From an uncultured Acidimicrobiales bacterium (GTDB taxonomy: Bacteria > Actinomycetota > Acidimicrobiia > Acidimicrobiales > SZUA-35), in assembly GCA_937922785.1 (NCBI GenBank), contig CALAJQ010000010.1, forward strand, positions 108,600-172,599: a stretch of 64,000 nt of DNA, written 5' to 3'. Position 1 is the stretch's first letter, and each line of letters opens with the position of its first letter. Positions 24,953 to 33,769 of the stretch are shown here, one piece after another. The notes under the pieces are model-generated. The model saw only the letters and a program-made list of their open reading frames with translations. It ran no database searches and was not told the DNA's origin. The position numbers and the translations under genes were made by a program.

Positions 24953-26359
24953 TTACTTCAGTAGATCACTAAGGCCGCGTTTGAGGTATTTGCCGTGACC
25001 AGCCGAACCCACGAACTCATTGTCTTTGATCACAAAAGACCCTCTCGACATCACCGTTCTCACCTGGCCTGTTACTTGAGTGTTCTCCCAGGCCGAGTTG
25101 TCGATGTTCATGTGGTGGGTTGCTGCAGAAAGGGTGTGAGACTTGTTCGGGTCATAGATGACGATGTCGGCATCGGAACCCGCTGCGATTACGCCTTTCT
25201 GTGGGTAAAGACCAAACAGCTTGGCCGGAGTGGTTGAGCAGGTTTCGACCCAGCGGGTCAGCTCCAGTTCGCCGGCGACTACGCCTTGGTGGATCAGGTC
25301 CATCCGATGCTCGATGGAGCCGAGGCCGTTTGGCGTCTGCCGGAAATCATCAGCGCCGATCAGCTTTTCGTTGTCACAGAAGGGGCAATGATCGGTTGAG
25401 ACAACTGCCAACTCGTCTTGGCGAAGCCCTTCCCACAGTGTTGCGTGGTCGCCTTTGGAACGCAGCGGTGGCGAGCAGATGTGCCGGAGGCCATCGAGTC
25501 CGGGTTGGTCGAGGTGATCCTCGATAGTCAGGTACAGATACTGCGGGCAAGTCTCGGCAAAAACGTTCTGGCCTCTGTTTCGAGCCCAAGTGACCTGTTC
25601 CAGAGCATCGGCTGAAGACAAGTGCACGATGTACAACGGGGCCGCGGCTACCGAGGCAAGCGCCGCCGCTCGGTGAACGGCTTCGCCTTCAAGTCGGGTT
25701 GGCCTTGTGCGGCCGTGCCACACCGGGTCGGTGTTGCCCCGTTCAACTGCCATGTCTCTCAGCACGTCAATGGCGATGCCGTTCTCGGCGTGCATCATCA
25801 CCATGGCGCCGATATCGGCGGCACGGAACATCGCTCTAAGGAGCTTGCCGTCATCGGAGTACCAGGCGCCGGGGTAGGCCATGAAGTACTTAAAGCTTGT
25901 GATGCCTTCGTCCACAAGCGTGCCCATTTCTTTCAGCGACGTCTCGTTGACGTCACCCATGGCCAGATGGAAGCCGTAGTCGATGGCGCATTGGCCCTGA
26001 GCTTCAGCCAGTCGGGTGTCGACGGCGTCTCGGACGTGGGTGCCAGCCTGTTGGCCAGCGAAGTCGATCACGGTGGTGGTGCCGCCCCAAGCGGCAGCCG
26101 CTGTACCAGTGGCGAAGGTGTCACTGGAAGTTGCTTCGGGCGTCATCTCAAGCTGAAGGTGGACGTGAACGTCAACGCCGCCCGGCACGACGTAGCAGCC
26201 GGTTGCGTCTACAACTTGGGACCCCTCGGCGGCCACCAAAGCTTCGGCTGATCCAGGCCTAAACACAGCCTCGACCGTCTCGCCTGACACCAACACATCG
26301 GCCAGCCTCGTGTCGGAGGCTGAAATCAAAGTCCCGCCCGAAATCAAGATCCGTTCCAT
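24953..26359 (-). CDS. hydA: Dihydropyrimidinase / D-hydantoinase
   Basis: A 468-residue cyclic amidohydrolase that opens hydantoin or dihydropyrimidine rings to N-carbamoyl amino acids. The metal site is complete: GVDVHVHL for the first two His, the lysine to be carboxylated in ITSFKYFMAYPGAW, MHAENG, YIVHLSSADA, and the Asp of TDHCPF. It belongs by function to the operon running from 37740, with the D-carbamoylase at 33762 hydrolysing its product. It is separated from that operon by a cassette on the other strand. A perfect palindrome lies 36 bp upstream of the start. Confidence 0.9.
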   Translation of the reverse strand: MERILISGGTLISASDTRLADVLVSGETVEAVFRPGSAEALVAAEGSQVVDATGCYVVPGGVDVHVHLQLEMTPEATSSDTFATGTAAAAWGGTTTVIDFAGQQAGTHVRDAVDTRLAEAQGQCAIDYGFHLAMGDVNETSLKEMGTLVDEGITSFKYFMAYPGAWYSDDGKLLRAMFRAADIGAMVMMHAENGIAIDVLRDMAVERGNTDPVWHGRTRPTRLEGEAVHRAAALASVAAAPLYIVHLSSADALEQVTWARNRGQNVFAETCPQYLYLTIEDHLDQPGLDGLRHICSPPLRSKGDHATLWEGLRQDELAVVSTDHCPFCDNEKLIGADDFRQTPNGLGSIEHRMDLIHQGVVAGELELTRWVETCSTTPAKLFGLYPQKGVIAAGSDADIVIYDPNKSHTLSAATHHMNIDNSAWENTQVTGQVRTVMSRGSFVIKDNEFVGSAGHGKYLKRGLSDLLK

Positions 26360-26395
26360 CCCCCCAAACCTAGATCACCCCCGTTCCCTATCCCC

Positions 26396-26445
26396 CTTCT
26401 GTCAGAGGTTTATCGGTCTATAGACCGATAAACCTCTGACAGAAG
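26396..26445. repeat. Perfect 50-bp palindrome, left copy
   Basis: Two 25-base arms pair without mismatch around the centre tctatagaccg at 26420/26421. It lies between two divergent gene starts (dihydropyrimidinase at 26359 and the nuclease-like gene at 26512), so it cannot be a terminator for either. It is identical over 48 bp to the copy at 27447-27494. Confidence 0.97.
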
Positions 26446-26511
26446 CGATGTGGTGGGGGCTCTTGGGCAGGCGCAGACGTCAGTGTCATAGGCCCTTGGC
26501 AAGATCTGGGC

Positions 26512-27441
26512 ATGGAGAATTGGCGGAATGAATTACTGGAACTAGCGGCGAGCCAGCACGGCGTGGTCGGTTTACATCAAACCAAACACCTATCCGGGTC
26601 AGCCCACGAGCGCGAGTTCGAACTCAACGGTTCGGGCTGGGGTGCGCCGTATCCTTCGGTGCGCGCTCGAACTGGGACTCCCCGAACACGGGAGTTTTGG
26701 GCCTCCGCGGCGGTGCTCCAAGTAGGTTCGGGCGCTGTGCTGAGTTTCGAATCAGCTGCTGCTTGGTGGGGGTTGTCAGGGTTCAGCTTGGAACCGTTCA
26801 ATGTGTTGCACACAAGGGGTGAATACCACTGCGGCCCGATCGACGGCATAACTAGCCGCGAGACCCGGCGACTTCCTGCTAGCCAGGTCACAAGACTAAA
26901 CGGTGTCGCTGTCGTGAGACCCGAGAGACTTCCATTCGAACTGATTCAGACCTATTCACCGGTCAAAGTTGAGGTTCTCATCGACAGGATGTTGAGTAGG
27001 CGCCTGACTTCGACTGATCGGCTTCACGCGATGACCAAAGAACTTGGCGGCAAAGGGGCTACCGGCATAGGCCATATCCGACGGATCATGAGGGCTCGAC
27101 CACACGGCTATGTGCCACCAGAGTCAGGCGCTGAGAGCCGAATGAAGTGGATCGCCGACAAGTACTCGTTGCCTCGTTTGCGCCCCCAAGTCAATCTCGG
27201 ATCCGCGGATGAATGGATCGCCCGGGTCGACTTCATGCTTGAAGGCGGCATCGCCATCTGGGTTCAGAGCGATCTGTATCACAGCGCCCTGGTCGACAAA
27301 CGCAAGGACGATCAGCAGCGAGCCAAGCTCCAGGCCGAGGGATTTGTGGTGGTCGAAGTCTGGCAGAACGAGTTGTGGGACAAACCCGAAGCCGTAGCCG
27401 ACCGAGTCCGTGAAGCCGTCAAAGTGAAACGAGCCGCCTAA
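26512..27441 (+). CDS. AbiEi-like / DUF559 nuclease-fold protein in a palindrome-flanked cassette
   Basis: A 309-residue protein. The N-terminal half follows the actinobacterial AbiEi-antitoxin-like pattern: a helical start (LAASQHGVVGLHQTKHLSG) and the conserved block AVLSFESAAAWWGLSGF. The C-terminal third resembles DUF559/Vsr-type endonucleases: SGAESRMKWIADK, RVDFMLEGGIAIWV, SDLYHSALVDKRKDDQQRAKL and GFVVVEVW. The usual glutamate before the catalytic Asp is replaced (WVQSD), so activity is uncertain. No partner toxin gene is present. It opposes the surrounding operon and is flanked by identical palindromes. There is no clear ribosome site, so translation may be leaderless. Confidence 0.75.
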   Translation: MENWRNELLELAASQHGVVGLHQTKHLSGSAHEREFELNGSGWGAPYPSVRARTGTPRTREFWASAAVLQVGSGAVLSFESAAAWWGLSGFSLEPFNVLHTRGEYHCGPIDGITSRETRRLPASQVTRLNGVAVVRPERLPFELIQTYSPVKVEVLIDRMLSRRLTSTDRLHAMTKELGGKGATGIGHIRRIMRARPHGYVPPESGAESRMKWIADKYSLPRLRPQVNLGSADEWIARVDFMLEGGIAIWVQSDLYHSALVDKRKDDQQRAKLQAEGFVVVEVWQNELWDKPEAVADRVREAVKVKRAA

Positions 27442-27446
27442 CGCCT

Positions 27447-27494
27447 TTCTGTCAGAGGTTTATCGGTCTATAGACCGATAAACCTCTGACAGAA
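27447..27494. repeat. Perfect 48-bp palindrome, right copy
   Basis: Arms of 24 bases pair perfectly around 27470/27471. It sits between the convergent ends of the nuclease-like gene (27441) and the PLP-enzyme gene (27503), where it could also act as a bidirectional terminator; a short T run (gttttta) follows on the plus strand. Apart from the outermost base pair it is identical to the copy at 26396. Confidence 0.97.
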
Positions 27495-27502
27495 GCAGGT
27501 TT

Positions 27503-28585
27503 TTAGCGGGCGGTGCCGCTGAAGACTATGCCGGTCACCGAGCCTGGGGGTGGTGGCTGGGTTATCAGGCCGGCTAGGCCGGCTGAACCGGTTGGGGCCA
27601 CGTTGATGTCGGTGTACTGGTGGGCCAGTTTGTGAGCATCGACGATTGTTGACTCGGGCGCAACAACTGGTTCTCCGCCGGTTGTGTGCGCCCGTTGCAG
27701 CAAAGGCACCCAGTCGTAGGTGATGTCGTCCAAGATCCCGTCGGCCAGGCTCTCAGGGTTATCCCACGGCCACATGAACGAGGCAGCATCAGCCGAGGCA
27801 GCTTCGAAATCGAAGCCGGGCTTTAGCAAGTCCCAGGCCCGACGAAGCGGCGCACAACCTTCGGCCTGAACTGGGTATAGGCGAGCATCGGGCATGGCAC
27901 GAGATACCGAGGTTGCGAACGCTCCGCCGCCTACCTGTATGTAAATCACCTCGACACCCGGCACTTGGTCGACGAATTCCCAACCCAAGGTGCGGCCGCC
28001 ATCAAATGTGGTTGGCTGGTCAGTGCCTTGAACACAGAACGGAGCAGCGCCAGTTACCACTGCTTCAGAAAAGCGAAGGTAAGCCGGGTCACCCGACTCG
28101 CCTTCGCGTCGCTCGCACCGGTTCACAGAAGAACCCAAATCGTTCAGGCGACTCACCACTACCTCATCAGCCCAAACTGGCACATAAACCTGTAGGGGTC
28201 GCTTCATAGCCGCGGCGATTACTCCAGCCCCCATGGCTGCGTTGCCACAACTTGCGATGGCTAACTCGTTGGTGACGTCGGCGCCCTGGGCCTCAGCAAC
28301 CAGCATGTGGATGGCTACGCCCATGAGGTGCCGGGCCTTGTGAGACCCGCCAACGTTATTCACTTCTGACTTGATGTGCAGGTCTATCTCGAGGCCTAAA
28401 GCCTCAGCCAGAACTGAACCGTCATAGACCGGTGTCTCAACAAAGCCGTGGCCCTCGACGTCGGCAATTGCCGCGTCGAGGCCCTCGACTATCTCCACGA
28501 ATTGAGCGTCGCTCATCGCCCCGCTGGTTACCGCAGCGTAGGAGTCGAGCCGTTCCCTATAAGTGAGGAACGGATTGGCGCTCAT
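27503..28585 (-). CDS. Fold-type II PLP enzyme (threonine-synthase/dehydratase-like)
   Basis: A 360-residue PLP-dependent enzyme of the tryptophan-synthase-beta fold. The Schiff-base lysine is in EVNNVGGSHKARHL and the phosphate-binding glycine loop in IQVGGGAFATSVS. A second glycine/asparagine motif is SCGNAAMG. The family carries out beta-elimination or deamination of amino acids (Ser, Thr, diaminopropionate). The lysine motif differs from that of diaminopropionate ammonia-lyase YgeX, so I do not give that name. The ATG at 28585 (MSANPFLTYRERL) overlaps the stop of the preceding PLP gene by 4 bp and is preferred over 28636. Confidence 0.75.
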   Translation of the reverse strand: MSANPFLTYRERLDSYAAVTSGAMSDAQFVEIVEGLDAAIADVEGHGFVETPVYDGSVLAEALGLEIDLHIKSEVNNVGGSHKARHLMGVAIHMLVAEAQGADVTNELAIASCGNAAMGAGVIAAAMKRPLQVYVPVWADEVVVSRLNDLGSSVNRCERREGESGDPAYLRFSEAVVTGAAPFCVQGTDQPTTFDGGRTLGWEFVDQVPGVEVIYIQVGGGAFATSVSRAMPDARLYPVQAEGCAPLRRAWDLLKPGFDFEAASADAASFMWPWDNPESLADGILDDITYDWVPLLQRAHTTGGEPVVAPESTIVDAHKLAHQYTDINVAPTGSAGLAGLITQPPPPGSVTGIVFSGTAR

Positions 28586-30108
28586 CCGTGTGAGGCTCCT
28601 GTGGCATCGTTGAACTCGTTGATCATGCCATCCCAAGCGTCAGGCAAGCCACGTAGTGAGTTCCAGAAATCCTGCGAACGACGAGCCTCAAAATCTTCGA
28701 CCTCGATGCCCTGCTGCTCAACCCAGGTGAAGTAACCAAGGTTGAAGATGCGGTCTCGCTCAACCGGGCCCATTTCGAGGGCGTGGGTAGTGGCCACGTT
28801 CTCAAGGTGGGCAGAGAAGGTCTCGGCTGCTTCTGCTTCGTCGAACCCGCCAGCGAAATGAGTACTCATAACCTTCTCACGCTCAGAGTTGTATAGCTCT
28901 GAACCGTCAGTGGCGACGCTGATAATTACGTCGTCTGACCCGAGGCCCCACTTCTTGGCTGCGGTGATTGCCGCCAAGGTGTTACAGATTGACGAGTAAC
29001 CCATGTCGACTAGACGGTTGGCCAGCTCGGGGGCAACCCCACGCTCTTCCAGCAAACGCTTGCCGGCTGGAGTGTTGAACATGACGTCGAGAGTGTCGGT
29101 TGAGCGGTCGCTTATGGCCACACAAAGATCAGAGTTGGTGATGTTGTGAATTAGCGGCACGTGCTTGTCGCCGATGCCCTGGATGTTGTGGTCACCGAAC
29201 CCGTTGTAAAGCATGGTGGGTACCTCCAGCGCTTCTACAGAAACGATCTTGGCTCCTTGACTGTCCTTGAGGTAGTCGCCGGCTCCGGCAGTTCCGGCTG
29301 AACCTGATGCCGAAACGAACGCGGCAAGGTTGCCGCCGGTTTCTTTGGTGACGTGGGAGTAGACAGCTTCCAAGGACGGACCGGTTACTGCGTAGTGGCC
29401 CATGTGGTTAGAGAACTCGCTGAACTGGTTGAGAATCACATTTGTTGGATCCTGGGCCAGCCGGTTGCATTCGTCGTAGATCTCTTTCACGTTGGCTTCG
29501 GTGCCATGGGTGCGGATGACGTCTGCGGGGTTCTCGACCCAGCGGTCAAGCCACTCGAAGCGCTCACGACTCATGCCTTCGGGCAATATGGCGACGCCAC
29601 GACAATCCATGATTCGGCTAATAGCGATGCCGCCTCGAGCGTAGTTCCCAGTTGATGGCCAGATTGCTCGCTGGGTTGTTGGGTCGAACCGGCCGGTTAC
29701 GACTCGTGCCGCCAAACAGGCGTAGGCGGCAAGCACCTTGTGAGCCCTGATCATCGGGAAACGGTTGCCGAATGCCAAAACGATTCGAGCGTCGACGCCG
29801 GTTAGTTCTGATGGAAGTTCGATGTGGTCTGGAACATCAACAAAGCCTGGGAAGTTGTCGCCGGGCTCGTCGGCCTTCTCGTTATACCAGTGCACTCGGA
29901 ACAGGTTCTTGGGGTCTGGAGAGTTCTTCTCTACGCCGGCCAAGCCTGACTTGATGGCCTCTGGAATTGATGACGGGTCACGGAGCTGAGCAAATGTGGG
30001 AAGCACGATGTTCTTCTCACGGAAACGGGTGACAGCGTTGTCATAGGACTGCTGGCCGTCAGGGGCGAAGTCGCCAAAGACGTCAAGGTTGGTTTCAAGT
30101 GCGGTCAT
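28582..30108 (-). CDS. Fold-type II PLP-dependent lyase, long form
   Basis: A 508-residue protein of the cysteine-synthase-like PLP fold. The probable PLP lysine is in FPMIRAHKVLAAYA, the asparagine loop is PSTGNYARGG, and the phosphate loop is SASGSAGTAGAG. The C-terminal extension (about 100 residues) goes beyond ordinary cysteine synthases. It is joined by 4-bp overlaps to the SsnA-like gene upstream and to another, shorter PLP enzyme downstream. In a ring-opening catabolic operon it likely removes ammonia from an amino acid intermediate. Substrate unknown. Confidence 0.75.
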   Translation of the reverse strand: MTALETNLDVFGDFAPDGQQSYDNAVTRFREKNIVLPTFAQLRDPSSIPEAIKSGLAGVEKNSPDPKNLFRVHWYNEKADEPGDNFPGFVDVPDHIELPSELTGVDARIVLAFGNRFPMIRAHKVLAAYACLAARVVTGRFDPTTQRAIWPSTGNYARGGIAISRIMDCRGVAILPEGMSRERFEWLDRWVENPADVIRTHGTEANVKEIYDECNRLAQDPTNVILNQFSEFSNHMGHYAVTGPSLEAVYSHVTKETGGNLAAFVSASGSAGTAGAGDYLKDSQGAKIVSVEALEVPTMLYNGFGDHNIQGIGDKHVPLIHNITNSDLCVAISDRSTDTLDVMFNTPAGKRLLEERGVAPELANRLVDMGYSSICNTLAAITAAKKWGLGSDDVIISVATDGSELYNSEREKVMSTHFAGGFDEAEAAETFSAHLENVATTHALEMGPVERDRIFNLGYFTWVEQQGIEVEDFEARRSQDFWNSLRGLPDAWDGMINEFNDATGASHG

Positions 30109-31148
30109 TTCATCTCTTCCAGTTTTGCGAATAGTCGTTGTGCCGCTTCAGCGGCTTTTGCTCGAATTTCGGCGCCATCAACTTTGGTAGCTGCGCCGTT
30201 GGCGAAAACAATCTCGCCGCCGATTTCTACTTGTGTGGGGTGCACATTTGTTGAGTATGCAAGCCGCCACGGATCCATCAGTTCATAGTTCCAAGTGACA
30301 CGATCGTTTTTTGCCTCGGGGAACAAATCCCACCCGGCCTCTAGCCAACCCCAAGCGGTGTCTGGTGTTGTGGTGACGTCAAGCTCGCGGCCTTTCACAA
30401 ACGCCAGCCTGAACTCATCCAGCATGTCCGAACCGATTCCGTCGGTACCTAGCGCCACCGGGTTAGAGAAGCGGGCGGGGTCTGCATACCCAACACTGTT
30501 GTTCATGTTCGAACGAGGGTTGTGCACCATCGTGCCCAACAGGCCGTGATCATCAGGCAAGTGAACGCCGTGAATCAGCAGCCAGTTGTCGGCGGTGAGG
30601 TCTTCAAGATCATCCCAAGTGTCAACGTCGCCCTCGGCAACGTGTACGTGAACGCCCACGCCGTGCTTGTTGGCCAACTCTGCTGCGGCGGCGATGGTGT
30701 CAGGCTCACATGTAAAGGCGGCGTGCAGGCCAACCATGCCTTTGCCACCCTCGGAAAGAAAGCGATCATTCTCGGCCAAGCCAGCAGCTGCGCCTTCGGG
30801 GCCGTGACGATCGGTGACTCCATAGGTTGTGTTGACTGCCACTCCCACCTCGGCGAATGCGTCGGCGATTATTGAAAGGGAGCCTTCAATGAAGTTGGGT
30901 GACTCGTGATGATCGATTAGCGCGGTTGCTCCACTTTCCAAAGCATCCAGCGCGGCGAGCCGGGCTGAGTGGTAGAGAATGTCGGCATCCAGCGCACGGT
31001 CAAGTCTCCACCAAACCAATTCGAGTATCCCCATGAAGTTGGCGGGCACCCCGGGCGGTGCTGGCATTCCTCTGGCCAAGGCGGAGTAGATGTGGGTGTG
31101 TGCGCAGACTAGACCCGGCGTCTGATTGGGAGCGAGCGTTAGCTCCAT
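30105..31148 (-). CDS. ssnA: SsnA-like amidohydrolase, short N-terminus
   Basis: A 347-residue amidohydrolase of the SsnA/ATZ-TRZ family. It shows the metal-binding HxH in VCAHTHIYSALARG, the family segment LVWWRLDRALDADIL, TALIDHHESPNFIEGSLS, then GLHAAFT, VHVHVAEGD and the acidic ligand in ALGTDGIGSDM. E. coli SsnA is about 440 residues. Here roughly 50 residues of the N-terminal beta-sandwich are missing, while the C-terminal strands are kept. Its start overlaps the end of xdhD by 10 bp. SsnA accompanies XdhD and YgfK in purine/urate degradation loci; its exact reaction is not settled to my knowledge. Confidence 0.85.
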   Translation of the reverse strand: MELTLAPNQTPGLVCAHTHIYSALARGMPAPPGVPANFMGILELVWWRLDRALDADILYHSARLAALDALESGATALIDHHESPNFIEGSLSIIADAFAEVGVAVNTTYGVTDRHGPEGAAAGLAENDRFLSEGGKGMVGLHAAFTCEPDTIAAAAELANKHGVGVHVHVAEGDVDTWDDLEDLTADNWLLIHGVHLPDDHGLLGTMVHNPRSNMNNSVGYADPARFSNPVALGTDGIGSDMLDEFRLAFVKGRELDVTTTPDTAWGWLEAGWDLFPEAKNDRVTWNYELMDPWRLAYSTNVHPTQVEIGGEIVFANGAATKVDGAEIRAKAAEAAQRLFAKLEEMK

Positions 31149-33769
31149 GCCGACTCTCGTTCGCGGTTGGAAGCGTTAACCATTGGTAGCTCGGTGCGCC
31201 ACTCGCCATCGTGAGCCTGAAGGGCTGCGGCAACTGCACCTGCGGTGGGCACGAGGCCAATCTCGCCCACACCCTTGATGCCATATGGCGAGTTGGGTTC
31301 GGGCGACTCAACCAGAATCACTTCGACTGGTGGCATGTCTTTGGGGCGGATTATGTCGAGCTTGCGAAGCGTGGTGTTCAGGGGAACACCGTTTTCATCG
31401 CACGGGAACCCTTCGCTCAAGGCATAACCCAGACCCATGTGAACAGCGCCTTCAACTTGGCCTTCGCATAGCAGCGGGTTAACGGCTTTGCCTACGTCGT
31501 GAGCAGCAAGAACATGCTCAACCTTGCCGGTCTCAGAATCGAGAACAATCATCTGCGCCGCGTAACCGAACGTCGAGTGGATGATCGGGCTTTCAAGACC
31601 TTCTGACAATGAGTTTGTCCAGTCGACCCGATATTCACCTTCGTAGTCGACGCCAACTTTGCAGCCATCGGCAATCGCCTTCTGACAAGCGTCTTGAACT
31701 GAACCTGCCCCCATAAGGGTGCCTCGGCTGCCGGTGGTTTGACCGGCGCCAAGTTCGCGGGTTGAGTCAACGATGACCTCAATTTGAGAGGCATCGATGC
31801 CAAGCTCTTCCACTGCTACTTGTAGGGCAACGGTGTGAACGCCCTGGCCCATTTCGGTCCAGCAGTGGCGAACTTCAACTTTGCCGTCAGGTCGGAAATG
31901 CACAACTGCTTTGGCAATCTCCTTGAAGCCATTCCCAAGGCCAGAGTTCTTTAGGCCAAGACCCAGGCCTACGGTTTTTCCTGCTGCAACGGCAGCGTCA
32001 TAGGCAGGCTTCACAGCATCAAGGCAAGCTTGTGCGCCGAGGCAGCCGTCATCCATAAGCTGGCCTGGACCCCACACGACGCCCGGACTGATCACGTTGC
32101 GGTTTCGCATTTCCCAACCGGAAATTCCAACCATGTCGGCCAGGCGATCCATAACGCCTTCCATTGCGAACTGGGCTTGGTTTGCACCAAAGCCACGGAA
32201 GGCCCCACAGACCGAGTTATTGGTGCGGGCGGCGATGGCCTCAACGTCAATGTTGGGCACAACGTAAGGGCCCGATGCGTGACCGGCAGCTCGTTCAAGA
32301 ACCTTCATGCCAACTGATGCGTACGGTCCCGAGTCGCCGAGCATTCGAATACGGAGGCCAACTAGCTTGCCTTCTTCATCACAACCTGCTTCATAGGTCA
32401 TCCGAATTGGGTGACGTTTGGTGTGCACCAGGAACGACTCTTCACGAGAGAAGGTGGTCTTCACCGGGGCGTCTAACAGCCACGCAGCCAGTGCGGTTTG
32501 GCCTTGGTTAGACATGTCTTCTTTGCCGCCAAATGCTCCACCGTTTGAAACAAGTTCGGTGACAACTTCGTCGGTGGTGATATTAAGAATGCGGGCGATG
32601 TCGTTGCGGTCATCCCAGATGCCTTGGCCGCCCGAGTAAACCATGAGGCGGCGGAAGTCAACCGGCTCACCGGCAGTGTCGCCGTTGGTCAGCGGCAACG
32701 GTTGGCCAGCGGGCACCGGCAAAGCCAAGGTGCTTTCGGGCTCAACAAAAGCGTGGTCGATGCGCTGAGTCTGGAAAGTCTCGCTGACGGTGTGGGCCGC
32801 GCTCGCAAGTCCAGCTTCTACGTCACCCCGGGCGTAGGTAGAGGTTGACAAGATGTTGCCGTCCAACTCCCAAACTGCGTTTTCTTCAGAGGCAATCACT
32901 TCAGCCGGGTTAACCATTGGCGGGTGAATGTTGTAGCTGACCTCCACGAGTTCGGCTGCCGCTCGGGCGGTTGGCCGATCTTTGGCCACGACAAGGGCTA
33001 ACACGTCGCCCATGTATGAGGTGCGGCCGCCAACTGGAATGAACAGCGGCCAGTCTTTGTGGATCAGGCCGGATCGGAGTTCGCCTGGAACGTCGGCTCC
33101 AGTAAACACTGCCACCACGCCCTCAACTGCCTCGGCGGCTGAGGTGTCGATCGCAGTGATGTCGGCCCGGGCGTGGGCTGTTAGGTGCACGGCCGCGTGG
33201 AGCAAGCCTTCTGGAACCATGTCATCGATGAAGGGGCGGTCACCTAGCGAAAGTTCTGCAGCCTCGTACTTGATGCCTCGACTGCCTACACCCTTGGGCG
33301 CAATAGCCACAGGGGTTTCACCAGCAGCTAGTGCCTCGACTGCGTCAAGGATCTTTGTGTAGCCGGTGCAGCGGCAAAGGTGGGCACCAAGTAACGCAGC
33401 AGCGCTGCTACGAGTTAGGTCGGCGCCCTTCTTGTCAACCATGGCCTTGGTTCGAACCAAGATTCCCGGTGTGCAGAACCCGCATTGCAACGCGCCGTGA
33501 GCAGCGAAGGTGTCGGCCATTCGCTCACGTTCGGCGGGGTCAAATCCTTCAAGGGTCAGGATCTCGGCGCCTTCAACCTTCTCCATTGGCATCTGACACG
33601 AAACGCGTGCCTTGCCGTCAACCAGAACCGTGCAGCAACCGCATTGACCGGTTGGCGAGCAACCGTCCTTGGGCGACATCACGCCCAGCTCGTCTCGAAG
33701 CGCCGCGAGAAGGTGCTCGTGTCCGTCAGCTGCAGAGGTGGTCTGTCCGTTGAGGGTGAACTCAGTCAT
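31139..33769 (-). CDS. xdhD: XdhD-like molybdenum hydroxylase, fused 2Fe-2S and Mo domains
   Basis: An 876-residue enzyme of the xanthine-dehydrogenase family that hydroxylates an N-heterocycle such as a purine. N-terminal two [2Fe-2S] sites: the plant-type cluster in DGCSPTGQCGCCTVLVDG, and CGFC...CRCTGY. The molybdopterin domain follows, with GGAFGGKEDMS, CGAFRGFGANQ and the catalytic glutamate in GIKGVGEIGL near the end. Domain order and length match E. coli XdhD. No FAD domain is present and no FAD-subunit gene occurs in this operon. The ATG at 33769 (MTEFTLNGQ) overlaps the carbamoylase stop by 8 bp. Members of this family can depend on selenium; nothing here settles that. Confidence 0.9.
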   Translation of the reverse strand: MTEFTLNGQTTSAADGHEHLLAALRDELGVMSPKDGCSPTGQCGCCTVLVDGKARVSCQMPMEKVEGAEILTLEGFDPAERERMADTFAAHGALQCGFCTPGILVRTKAMVDKKGADLTRSSAAALLGAHLCRCTGYTKILDAVEALAAGETPVAIAPKGVGSRGIKYEAAELSLGDRPFIDDMVPEGLLHAAVHLTAHARADITAIDTSAAEAVEGVVAVFTGADVPGELRSGLIHKDWPLFIPVGGRTSYMGDVLALVVAKDRPTARAAAELVEVSYNIHPPMVNPAEVIASEENAVWELDGNILSTSTYARGDVEAGLASAAHTVSETFQTQRIDHAFVEPESTLALPVPAGQPLPLTNGDTAGEPVDFRRLMVYSGGQGIWDDRNDIARILNITTDEVVTELVSNGGAFGGKEDMSNQGQTALAAWLLDAPVKTTFSREESFLVHTKRHPIRMTYEAGCDEEGKLVGLRIRMLGDSGPYASVGMKVLERAAGHASGPYVVPNIDVEAIAARTNNSVCGAFRGFGANQAQFAMEGVMDRLADMVGISGWEMRNRNVISPGVVWGPGQLMDDGCLGAQACLDAVKPAYDAAVAAGKTVGLGLGLKNSGLGNGFKEIAKAVVHFRPDGKVEVRHCWTEMGQGVHTVALQVAVEELGIDASQIEVIVDSTRELGAGQTTGSRGTLMGAGSVQDACQKAIADGCKVGVDYEGEYRVDWTNSLSEGLESPIIHSTFGYAAQMIVLDSETGKVEHVLAAHDVGKAVNPLLCEGQVEGAVHMGLGYALSEGFPCDENGVPLNTTLRKLDIIRPKDMPPVEVILVESPEPNSPYGIKGVGEIGLVPTAGAVAAALQAHDGEWRTELPMVNASNRERESAWS

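Noticed and set aside
26396..26445. Left palindrome as a transcription terminator
   Set aside because: It lies upstream of both flanking genes, has no T run on either strand and is the same as the copy on the other side of the gene.
26512..27441. Full type IV toxin-antitoxin pair
   Set aside because: Only the AbiEi-like part is recognisable and no nucleotidyltransferase toxin gene is adjacent.
26396..27494. CRISPR array or insertion sequence
   Set aside because: Only two palindrome copies 1.05 kb apart with a single gene between; no transposase and no spacer-repeat pattern.
27503..28585. Diaminopropionate ammonia-lyase YgeX
   Set aside because: Expected from the neighbourhood, but the lysine motif and general pattern fit threonine-synthase-like enzymes better.
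31139..33769. Selenocysteine or a selenium-specific signature in the XdhD-like enzyme
   Set aside because: No in-frame stop interrupts the gene and no selenium genes are nearby; selenium dependence cannot be read from sequence.
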